From NCBI GenBank assembly GCA_023439425.1, contig JAEXNZ010000006.1, positions 1 through 18,350 on the forward strand: a DNA stretch of 18,350 nucleotides, in the 5' to 3' direction. Shown here one piece after another: positions 1-7,300 of this stretch. The number at the start of each line of letters is the position of its first letter. The stretch's first letter is position 1. The translations under genes were made by a program, and so were the position numbers. The stretch comes from Pseudomonadota bacterium (GTDB lineage: Bacteria; Pseudomonadota; Gammaproteobacteria; Xanthomonadales; Xanthomonadaceae). The notes beneath the pieces are model-generated. The model ran no database searches and was not told the DNA's origin. It saw only the letters and a program-made list of their open reading frames with translations.

Positions 1-5
1 AAGCC

Positions 6-26
6 CTGATGCCCCCAGCGCATCAG
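6..26. repeat. Inverted repeat, 7-bp stem
   Basis: CTGATGC (6-12) is the exact reverse complement of GCATCAG (20-26), with a 7-nt loop. No run of T follows on either strand. It may be the remains of a terminator for a gene left of the window, or chance. Confidence 0.35.
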
Positions 27-79
27 TTCATGCACTACCGCCAGACCCCTGTCACGAATACATCTCGGGTCTTTCACGA

Positions 80-95
80 GGGGTTGATTCACCCC
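80..95. repeat. Inverted repeat, 5-bp stem, next to a TATAGA box
   Basis: GGGGT (80-84) pairs with ACCCC (91-95) across a 6-nt loop. It ends three bases before the TATAGA at 99-104. It could be an operator half-site pair, but a 5-bp stem in GC-rich DNA is weak evidence. Confidence 0.2.
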
Positions 96-159
96 GGGTA
101 TAGATTGCAGGTGTGACCTCGCCACGCGTCTGTGGCACCGGTCCCCCGTGTTGACCTTT

Positions 160-183
160 CCGCAGCCGCGATGCCGGCTGCGG
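160..183. repeat. Perfect 9-bp inverted repeat in the glgA leader
   Basis: CCGCAGCCG (160-168) and CGGCTGCGG (175-183) are exact reverse complements around the 6-nt loop CGATGC. The hairpin ends 34 bp before the glgA ATG at 218 and has no T-run after it, so it does not look like an intrinsic terminator. In the mRNA leader it could affect stability or translation of the operon, or serve as a dyad binding site. Its role is inferred only. Confidence 0.45.
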
Positions 184-217
184 CGGCGATCTGTTCTCCA
201 TTTGTGACGTGACCCCC

Positions 218-1795
218 ATGAACGCTGTCGCCGAGTTTGTGCCTGTTGGTGCTTCACCGCTGTCTGCTTTGCGTCCGTCCGTACCGTCCACACCGCTGCG
301 TCGTGACCTTCGTGGAAGGTTCCTGCCGCGCCGGCGTGTGACCGAGGGCCAGCGGGTGCTGTTCGTCGTCTCCGAGATGGCTGATTTCGTCAAGGCCGGT
401 GGCCTGGGCGATGTGGCCGCCTCGTTGCCGCGCGCCCTGCGTGGCAGCTGTGACGTGCGCGTGCTGATTCCCGGCTACCCGGCGGTACTGCAACGCCTGC
501 GGCGGCTGGAGCGGGTCGGAATGACCGCGCCGCGTGGGGCGTTGCCGTCCTGCATCCTGGCCCGGGCCGAACAGCAGGACGGGTTACCCGTGTATGTGCT
601 GATGAACAGGGACTTGTTCGAGCGCAGCGGCAGCCCCTATGTAGACGAGCACGGCCGCGAATGGGCGGACAATGCCGTGCGCTTTGCCACGCTGGCGCAT
701 GCGGCCTCGCAGATTGCGGCCGGCCGGGTGGATGCGGAATGGGTGCCGCAGCTGCTGCACCTGAACGACTGGCCCAGCGCACTGGCGGCGGCGTATGTGC
801 GCTGGGATGGCATTCCCGTGCCGACCTTGCTGACCATTCACAACCTGGCCTATCAGGGGCTTTATCCGCTGGATCTGGCCCCGGCGCTGGGCATCCCGAC
901 GATGTGCCTGGACGACCTGCGCTTCCACGGCCAGCTGTCCTTCCTGCAGGCGGGCATCGTCAACGCCACCCGCCTGAATACGGTGAGCGTCCGCTACGCG
1001 CGCCAGATCACCGCACCCGACGACGGCTGCGGCCTGCACGAACTGCTGGCACGGCGGGCGGCGCGCGGCCACCTCAGTGGCATCGTCAATGGCATTGACG
1101 CCAGCTGGGACCCGCGCCGCGATCACCACCTGCGAGCGCATTTCAGCGTGGAGCGCTGCGAGGGTCGGGAAGCGAACGCGGAAAGCGTGCGCGCCCAGTT
1201 CGGGTTGCGCCCGGGCAACGGCCCGCTGTTCGCGGTGGTGTCGCGGCTCGTTCACCAGAAAGGGCTGGACCTGACCTGTGAGGTCGCACCGCAGATCGTC
1301 GCGGCCGGCGGCCAACTGGTGGTGATCGGCGGCGGCGAGCCGCAGGTGGAAGATCAGGTGCGTGAGCTGGCCGACCGCCATCCCGGACAGGTGGGCGCGT
1401 TCATCGGTTTCGAGGAAGGGCTGGCACGGCAGATGTTCGCCGGCGCGGACTTTCTGCTGATGCCCTCGCGCTTTGAACCCTGCGGCCTGAGCCAGATGTA
1501 TGCGCAGCGCTTCGGCTGCCTGCCGGTGGCGCATGCCACGGGCGGCCTAGTGGATACCGTGGACGACGGGGTCACCGGATTCCTGTTCAATGCGCCCACC
1601 GCCGACAGCATGCGCAGCGGCGTTGCCCGCGCGATGCGCACCTACCGGTTGCCGGGGCTGCTGCAGGCCATGCGGCGCGCGGCGATGATGCGCCCCAGCG
1701 GCTGGGAGGTGGCGGGACAGCAGTACGTGGATCTGTATCGGCAGGCAGAGCAGCAGCTGCAGCCCGCGCAGGCCTCGGTGGCGGTGGCAGCATGA
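218..1795 (+). CDS. glgA: Glycogen synthase (ADP-glucose:alpha-1,4-glucan glucosyltransferase)
   Basis: This GT5-family enzyme transfers glucose from ADP-glucose to the non-reducing end of an alpha-1,4-glucan in the cytoplasm. The ADP-glucose motif KAGGL is at residues 59-63, inside SEMADFVKAGGLGDV. HLNDW lies in the N-terminal lobe, SRLVHQKGLD opens the C-terminal lobe, and SRFEPCGL carries the conserved Glu at residue 420. The 525-aa call starts at ATG 218; a GTG at 209 would add three residues. Both give about 45 residues before the usual GlgA start. That stretch has only 24 of 42 codons ending in G or C, unlike the rest of the gene, so an internal start such as GTG 338 is possible. No start has a good Shine-Dalgarno sequence. 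It is the first gene of the operon, and its stop overlaps glgB as ATGA. No glgC is present in the window. Confidence 0.95.
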   Translation: MNAVAEFVPVGASPLSALRPSVPSTPLRRDLRGRFLPRRRVTEGQRVLFVVSEMADFVKAGGLGDVAASLPRALRGSCDVRVLIPGYPAVLQRLRRLERVGMTAPRGALPSCILARAEQQDGLPVYVLMNRDLFERSGSPYVDEHGREWADNAVRFATLAHAASQIAAGRVDAEWVPQLLHLNDWPSALAAAYVRWDGIPVPTLLTIHNLAYQGLYPLDLAPALGIPTMCLDDLRFHGQLSFLQAGIVNATRLNTVSVRYARQITAPDDGCGLHELLARRAARGHLSGIVNGIDASWDPRRDHHLRAHFSVERCEGREANAESVRAQFGLRPGNGPLFAVVSRLVHQKGLDLTCEVAPQIVAAGGQLVVIGGGEPQVEDQVRELADRHPGQVGAFIGFEEGLARQMFAGADFLLMPSRFEPCGLSQMYAQRFGCLPVAHATGGLVDTVDDGVTGFLFNAPTADSMRSGVARAMRTYRLPGLLQAMRRAAMMRPSGWEVAGQQYVDLYRQAEQQLQPAQASVAVAA

Positions 1796-3738
1796 TGGCA
1801 GGCTGGGTCGAGGCAAGCGTATCGGTGGAAGTGGCAGAAGACTCCGGGCGCGACGCGTTCCTGCTGGACGAAGCCCTGCTGCAGCAGCTGCACCAGGGCA
1901 GCGCCGACGCGATGCGCGCGCTCGGCGCGGTGCCGCTGCGGCACGGCGGCGTCGAGGGCGTGCGCTTCGCGGTCTGGGCACCCAATGCCCGGCACGTGGC
2001 GGTCGTGGGCGACTTCAACGGCTGGAATGGCGAGCGCCACCCGATGCGCAAGCGCGCGCACGCGGGTGTCTGGGAATGCTTCATTGCCGGGGTCAGCCCG
2101 GGCGAGCGCTACAAGTTCCGGATTACCGGCGCCGATGGGCACCCGTTGCCCGACAAGGCCGACCCGATGGCCCGCTGGGCCGAATGCGCACCCGCCACCG
2201 CGTCGCGGGTGCCGGATTCCACCCCGTTCATCTGGCACGACGCGCAGTGGATGGAACAGCGCCAGCACCGGCGGCACGCCCCGCTGTCCATCTACGAAGT
2301 GCATGCCGCGTCCTGGCAGCGCGACGAACACGGAAACGTGCTGGACTGGCAGGCGCTGGGCGACCGGCTCATTCCGCATGTTCAGGCGCTGGGCTTCACC
2401 CATCTGGAGCTGTTACCGGTGAGTGAGCATCCGTTTGGCGGCAGCTGGGGCTACCAGCCGCTGGGCCTGTATGCGCCCACCGCACGCTACGGAACCCCGG
2501 CCGAGTTCGCCCGCTTCGTCGACCGCTGCCACCAGGCCGGGATCGGCGTGATCGTGGACTGGGTTGGCGCGCACTTTCCGGACGACGGTCACGGGCTGCA
2601 GCGCTTCGATGGCACCGCGTTGTACGAGCACGCGGACCCGCGCGAGGGGTTTCATGCCGATTGGCACACCCTGATCTACAACTACGGCCGCAACGAGGTG
2701 GGTGCCTACCTGCTGGGCAGCGTGCTGGAGTGGGTGGAGCGCTTCCACCTGGATGGCGTACGCGTGGATGCGGTGGCATCGATGCTCTACCGCGACTACA
2801 GCCGCCGCGACGGCGAGTGGATTCCCAATGCACACGGCGGCCGCGAGAACCTGGAGGCGGTAGCCTTTCTGCGCCACATGAACGGCACGCTGCGTGCACG
2901 GCATCCCGATGTGATGCTGATCGCCGAGGAATCCACCGCATGGCCGGGGGTGACCGTTGCGCCCGAGCATGGCGGCCTGGGGTTCACCCATAAATGGAAC
3001 ATGGGCTGGATGCACGACACGCTCGGCTATCTTCGCCGCGACCCGGCGCATCGGCGCTGGCACCACGGCGAAATGACCTTCGGGCTGGTGTATGCGTTCT
3101 CCGAGCGCTACGTGCTGCCGCTGTCACACGACGAAGTGGTGCATGGCAAAGGTTCGTTGCTGCAGCGCATGCCCGGCGATGACTGGCAGCGTTTCGCGCA
3201 GCTGCGCGCCTACTATGCATTCATGTGGGCGCATCCCGGCAGCAAACTGCTGTTCATGGGCAGCGAGTTCGGCCAGGCCGGCGAGTGGCGGCATGACCAT
3301 GCGCTGGACTGGGAGCAGGCAGGCCAGCCGCTCAATCAAGGCCTGATGCAGCTCATGGGCGACCTCAACCGGCAGCTGCGCAGCCAGCCGGCGTTGCATC
3401 GCGATGAGCAGAACGAGCAGGGCTTCCGCTGGTGCATCGGCGATGACGCGGCCAACAGCGTGTTTGCCTTTGTGCGCCACGACCCGGCAGGTGTTGCGGC
3501 ACCGGTGCTGGTGATCAGCAACCTTACGCCGGTGGTGCGTCACGCGTACAGCGTGGGTGTCCCACAGCCCGGCCTGTGGCGGGAGATGCTCAACACCGAC
3601 AGCGGCTGGTACGGTGGCAGCAACGCCGGTAATGGCGGCGGCGCGGTCACGCGGCCGGTACCGCTGCATGGCCATGCGCAGTCGCTGTCGCTGACACTGC
3701 CGCCGCTGGCCACGTTGTATCTGCAGGTCACGGAATGA
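1792..3738 (+). CDS. glgB: 1,4-alpha-glucan branching enzyme
   Basis: This GH13 enzyme cuts alpha-1,4 chains and rejoins them as alpha-1,6 branches. At 648 aa it is the short form, without the extra N-terminal domain of the roughly 730-aa enzymes. A CBM48 domain (about residues 45-130, with VVGDFNGWN) precedes the catalytic barrel (IYEVHAASW, then GSWGYQPLGLYAPT). The nucleophile is D326 in GVRVDAV, the acid/base E379 in LIAEES, and the transition-state stabiliser D447 in LSHDEVVHGK. Region I reads DWVGAHF, where Pro is usual in place of that Gly; the His is kept. A beta-rich C-terminal domain follows. The start is set by the ATGA overlap with glgA, and the end overlaps treZ in the same way, so translation is probably coupled. 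Together with GlgA it makes the branched glucan consumed by the later genes. Confidence 0.96.
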   Translation: MMAGWVEASVSVEVAEDSGRDAFLLDEALLQQLHQGSADAMRALGAVPLRHGGVEGVRFAVWAPNARHVAVVGDFNGWNGERHPMRKRAHAGVWECFIAGVSPGERYKFRITGADGHPLPDKADPMARWAECAPATASRVPDSTPFIWHDAQWMEQRQHRRHAPLSIYEVHAASWQRDEHGNVLDWQALGDRLIPHVQALGFTHLELLPVSEHPFGGSWGYQPLGLYAPTARYGTPAEFARFVDRCHQAGIGVIVDWVGAHFPDDGHGLQRFDGTALYEHADPREGFHADWHTLIYNYGRNEVGAYLLGSVLEWVERFHLDGVRVDAVASMLYRDYSRRDGEWIPNAHGGRENLEAVAFLRHMNGTLRARHPDVMLIAEESTAWPGVTVAPEHGGLGFTHKWNMGWMHDTLGYLRRDPAHRRWHHGEMTFGLVYAFSERYVLPLSHDEVVHGKGSLLQRMPGDDWQRFAQLRAYYAFMWAHPGSKLLFMGSEFGQAGEWRHDHALDWEQAGQPLNQGLMQLMGDLNRQLRSQPALHRDEQNEQGFRWCIGDDAANSVFAFVRHDPAGVAAPVLVISNLTPVVRHAYSVGVPQPGLWREMLNTDSGWYGGSNAGNGGGAVTRPVPLHGHAQSLSLTLPPLATLYLQVTE

Positions 3739-5480
3739 GCGCGCCGGCGGAACGTCTGGGGGCATGGCCCCTGGCGGACGGGCGTACCCGTTTCCAGCTG
3801 TGGGCTCCGTCGGCGCAGTCGGTGTCGCTGGTGCTGTGCGACGAGGACCTGCCCATGCGTGAGCAGGGTAATGGGGTATTTGCAGTGGAGGCAGCGGCAC
3901 CTGCCGGGACGCCTTACCGATATCGCGTTGACGGGCAAACCCAGGTGCCGGACCCGGCATCGCGCTGGCAGCCCCACGGCGTGGAAGGCGCGAGTGCGGT
4001 TCTGCCTGAAGACAATTACGACTGGCGCACTGACGACTGGCGTGGCCGTCCGTGGAACGAGCTGGTGATCTACGAGGTGCATGTCGGCTGCAGTGGCGGC
4101 TTCGACGGACTTCGCGCCCAGCTGTCCGCACTGGCGGCGATGGGCATCACCGCGTTGGAACTGATGCCGGTGGCGCAGTTCCCGGGTCGCCGCAACTGGG
4201 GCTATGACGGCGTGTTTCCGTATGCGCCGGCCGAGGCGTACGGCCGACCCGAAGCCCTGAAGGCGCTGGTGGACGACGCGCACGCCCACGGCATGGCGGT
4301 GCTGCTGGATGTGGTTTACAACCACTTTGGTCCGCTGGGTAATCTGCTGGCGCAGTACGCAGCAGCGTTCTTCGATGCCGGCCGCAGCACACCGTGGGGC
4401 GGTGCCATTGACTTCACCCAGCCGATGGTTTGCCGCTTCTTCATCGACAACGCGCTGATGTGGCTGCAGGAATACCGGTTTGACGGGCTGCGACTGGATG
4501 CGGTGCACGCGATTGATTCAGATGCTTTCCTGCAGCAACTGAGTGACGAAGTGCATGCCAGTGTCGGCAATGGTCGGCACGTGCATCTGGTGCTGGAGAA
4601 CGAGCGCAACCAGGCCAAGTGGTTGAAGGGCGCGTACCAGGCGCAGTGGAACGACGACTTCCACAATGCGCTGCATGTGCTGCTGACCGGTGAGCATGAG
4701 GGCTACTACGCCGACTACGCCGGGCCCGGCCTGGCGGCGTCGCTGCTGGCGCGCTGTCTGGCCGAAGGCTTTGCCTGGCAGGGCCAGCGCACGCCGCGCG
4801 GGGTGGCCCGGGGCGAGCCCAGCAAGGATCTCGCGCCCGCGCGCTTCGTCGCCTTCGCACAGAACCATGACCAGGTGGGAAACCGCGCCTATGGTGAGCG
4901 ACTCAGCACGCTGGTGTCGCCAGCACGTGCGCGCCTGGCCAGCGCGCTGACGCTGCTGGTGCCGATGGTACCGCTGCTGTTCATGGGTGAGCCGTGGCAG
5001 GCGCGGACGCCGTTCCTGTTCTTCACGGATTTCCCACCACCGCTGGATGAAGCCGTGCGCGAAGGTCGCCGACGCGAGTTCGCGGCCTTCTCGGCGTTCG
5101 GCGACGCGACCGCGCGGGCATTGATTCCGGATCCGAATGACCCGCAGACGTTTGCCGCGTCTGCTGTGAGCCTGCCGCCTGAAGATGATTCCGACGCGCG
5201 AGCCACGCTGGCGTGGTTCCGCGGCGTGCTGGCACTGCGCAGTCACTATCTGGTACCTGATCTGGAAGCGGTGCAGCCCTTGGGTGCCAGGGTGCTGGCT
5301 GACCATGCGGTGCAGGCCGGCTGGCGCTTGCCGGGCGGGGAGTGGTGGCTGGCCTTCAACGCAGGCGACACCCCGGTAGCGCATGCGCTGCCTGCAGGAG
5401 ACTGTGTGCTGGCCGAGGGGCACAGCGATGCCCGCCAGCTCGGCACGGACAGCCTGCGCGTGCACTGGGTGGTGCGATGA
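3735..5480 (+). CDS. treZ: Maltooligosyltrehalose trehalohydrolase
   Basis: TreZ (GH13_10) hydrolyses the alpha-1,4 bond next to the terminal trehalose unit of maltooligosyl-trehalose, releasing trehalose and a shorter maltodextrin. The 581-aa protein has an N-terminal E-set/CBM48 domain (about residues 10-95, with FQLWAPSAQSVSL), the barrel with YEVHVGCSGGF and DVVYNHFGPLGN, and a small C-terminal beta domain. Active-site residues are D255 in GLRLDAVHAI, E288 in LVLENER and D379 in QNHDQVGNR, which is a hallmark of this family. WGYDGVFPYAP is also typical. The start is fixed by the ATGA overlap with glgB, and the stop overlaps malQ likewise. Its partner enzyme TreY is two genes downstream. 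GlgB is the nearest relative by fold, but the QNHDQ motif and the context favour TreZ. Confidence 0.95.
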   Translation: MSAPAERLGAWPLADGRTRFQLWAPSAQSVSLVLCDEDLPMREQGNGVFAVEAAAPAGTPYRYRVDGQTQVPDPASRWQPHGVEGASAVLPEDNYDWRTDDWRGRPWNELVIYEVHVGCSGGFDGLRAQLSALAAMGITALELMPVAQFPGRRNWGYDGVFPYAPAEAYGRPEALKALVDDAHAHGMAVLLDVVYNHFGPLGNLLAQYAAAFFDAGRSTPWGGAIDFTQPMVCRFFIDNALMWLQEYRFDGLRLDAVHAIDSDAFLQQLSDEVHASVGNGRHVHLVLENERNQAKWLKGAYQAQWNDDFHNALHVLLTGEHEGYYADYAGPGLAASLLARCLAEGFAWQGQRTPRGVARGEPSKDLAPARFVAFAQNHDQVGNRAYGERLSTLVSPARARLASALTLLVPMVPLLFMGEPWQARTPFLFFTDFPPPLDEAVREGRRREFAAFSAFGDATARALIPDPNDPQTFAASAVSLPPEDDSDARATLAWFRGVLALRSHYLVPDLEAVQPLGARVLADHAVQAGWRLPGGEWWLAFNAGDTPVAHALPAGDCVLAEGHSDARQLGTDSLRVHWVVR

Positions 5481-7300
5481 AGCTGCCAGCCGCATTGAAG
5501 CAACAGGCCCAGCGCGCCGGGTTGATGGTGGACTGGGTGGACGTCAAGGGTGCGCCGCAGACGGTTTCCCCGGAGGTGGCGGCACAGGTGCTGTCGCTGC
5601 TGCCTGACGTGGCTCCGGTGGATCCCCCGCTGCTCACCGGCGTGGTGGAACGGCCGGTCCATATCGCCGGCAGTCGCGACGGTGCCGCGGTGTGGGTGGA
5701 TGATCAGGGTCAGTCCTTCGCGGCCACGCCGCAGGGTGCGGGCAGCTGGCGTGCACCGGCACTGCCCGGCTACTGGCGCTGGGAGCAGGACGGTATGCAG
5801 CAGCAGGTGGCAGTGGCACCGCTGCAGGCCTGGTATCCGGCGCAGCGCGGGAACACGCGCGACTGGGGCCTGGCGGCGCAGGTGTACAGCCTGCGCCATG
5901 TCGGCGACGGCGGCATTGGTGACAGCGCCGGGGCGCTGGCGTGGGTGCAGCGGTTGGCCGCGCAGGGCGGCAGCGCGCTGGCATTGAGCCCCATCCATGC
6001 CGCCATGCCGATACAGGCAGGGCACAGCCCGTATTCGCCCTCGGACCGGCTGGCGCTGGAGGCCGTGCACGTGGCCCCGCTACAGGTGCTGCCGGAAGCG
6101 GCCGCCGCCGCTCGTGCTGCAGACCCCTTGCTGGATCAGGCGCTGAGCGCTCACGAGCAGGCCGCACAGATCGACTGGCCGGCTGCGGCGGCGGCCAAGC
6201 GCCAATGGATCAGCCGCTTGCCGGCGTGGCTGCAACAGCAAGATCCGGTGCGCTGGCGGCAGATCTGCGCCGATATCGCCGCGGATGATACCGAGGCCGG
6301 CGACAGCGAGGCCGCTTTCGGGCAGTGGCTGGCACGCACCGGCTGGCAACGTGTGCAGCGCGAAGCCAGGGCCGCGCAGCTGCGCATTGGGTTGATTGCC
6401 GACCTTGCGGTGGGTTTTGATCCGGAAGGGGCTGAGGCATTCCGCAACCGTGATGTAGTGCTGCAGGGCCTTGAGCTGGGCGCGCCACCGGATGCGTTCA
6501 ATCCGCATGGCCAGAGCTGGGGCATCACCAGTTATGCGCCGCAGGCGCTGGTGGCACAGGGCTACGCGCCGTTCATCGCCCTGCTGCGGGCGGTGATGGC
6601 GGACCGCGGTGGCATCCGCATCGACCACATACTGGGCTTGAACCGGCTATGGGTGGTGCCGCGTGGGGCGGGTGCCGCGCACGGTGCCTACCTGCGTTAC
6701 CCGTTCCAGGATCTGATCAATCTGCTGGTGCTGGAGTCGTGGCGGAACGGGTGCATCGTGATCGGTGAGGATCTTGGGGTCGTGCCGCCGGGTATTCGTG
6801 ACACCCTGGCCAGCCGCGGCATTCTGGGGATCGATGTGCTGGCTTTCAGTCGCGACCACGCGGGCTTCTGGCCCCCTTCGCGCTGGCGCAAAACCGCAGT
6901 TGCGATGACGTCCACGCATGACCTGCCGCCGGTGGCAGGCTGGTTGGCCGCACGCGACCTGGACTGGCATGCGCAACTCGGCTGGTCCGATACCAGCGCC
7001 GTGCAGGCGTCGCGCGACGAGCGGGCACGCCAGGCCGCCGAGCTTGAGGTGCTGGCAAGAACGCAGGGGATTGCCTCGACCGATGCGCATGGCGATGCGC
7101 TGGCGCTGACGGCCATGGCCCCGGCACCGTTGGCGCTGCTGCCGCTGGAAGATGCGTTGGGGCTGCGCGAGCAGCCGAATCTGCCCGGCACCGTGCACGA
7201 GCACCCCAACTGGCAGCAGCGGCTGCCGGTGGGCGAGGACGCGGGGCTCGAGGCCCGCTTGAAGCGCTTCGCGCAGATGCGCGCGCAGGTGCCGGCATGA
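5477..7300 (+). CDS. malQ: 4-alpha-glucanotransferase (amylomaltase)
   Basis: MalQ (GH77) moves maltosyl and longer units between maltodextrins, making short leftovers long enough to be used again. The protein is 607 aa, counted from the ATG that overlaps the treZ stop (ATGA); the frame is open further upstream, but that part lies inside treZ. An N-terminal beta domain of about 110 residues precedes the barrel. Key sites are the nucleophile D383 in IRIDHILGL, the acid/base E431 in VIGEDLG, and D482 in TSTHDLPP. SPYSPSDRLALE and the sequence around GAYLRYP also fit MalQ. Its place between treZ and treY suggests it recycles the maltodextrins left by TreY/TreZ or GlgX. The stop overlaps treY as ATGA. 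Confidence 0.95.
   Translation: MKLPAALKQQAQRAGLMVDWVDVKGAPQTVSPEVAAQVLSLLPDVAPVDPPLLTGVVERPVHIAGSRDGAAVWVDDQGQSFAATPQGAGSWRAPALPGYWRWEQDGMQQQVAVAPLQAWYPAQRGNTRDWGLAAQVYSLRHVGDGGIGDSAGALAWVQRLAAQGGSALALSPIHAAMPIQAGHSPYSPSDRLALEAVHVAPLQVLPEAAAAARAADPLLDQALSAHEQAAQIDWPAAAAAKRQWISRLPAWLQQQDPVRWRQICADIAADDTEAGDSEAAFGQWLARTGWQRVQREARAAQLRIGLIADLAVGFDPEGAEAFRNRDVVLQGLELGAPPDAFNPHGQSWGITSYAPQALVAQGYAPFIALLRAVMADRGGIRIDHILGLNRLWVVPRGAGAAHGAYLRYPFQDLINLLVLESWRNGCIVIGEDLGVVPPGIRDTLASRGILGIDVLAFSRDHAGFWPPSRWRKTAVAMTSTHDLPPVAGWLAARDLDWHAQLGWSDTSAVQASRDERARQAAELEVLARTQGIASTDAHGDALALTAMAPAPLALLPLEDALGLREQPNLPGTVHEHPNWQQRLPVGEDAGLEARLKRFAQMRAQVPA

Larger units (their letters stand above)
1..217. other. Leader region upstream of glgA, no gene seen
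   Basis: I see no convincing coding region in this stretch. It contains three short inverted repeats, listed separately, and a weak -10-like TATAGA at 99-104 without a properly spaced -35 box. No clear Shine-Dalgarno sequence precedes either candidate glgA start. As the glgA operon has only 4-bp overlaps or longer between its genes, its promoter is expected here or further upstream, but I cannot place it with confidence. Confidence 0.5.

Noticed and set aside
99..104. TATAGA as the -10 box of a sigma-70 promoter for glgA
   Set aside because: No acceptable -35 box lies 16-18 bp upstream; TTGATT is only about 9-10 bp away and TTTCAC about 21 bp away. It is too weak to list as a promoter.
5342..5476. 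An upstream extension of malQ to 5342
   Set aside because: It lies wholly inside treZ in another frame, and the ATG at 5477 forms the same ATGA overlap as the other junctions.
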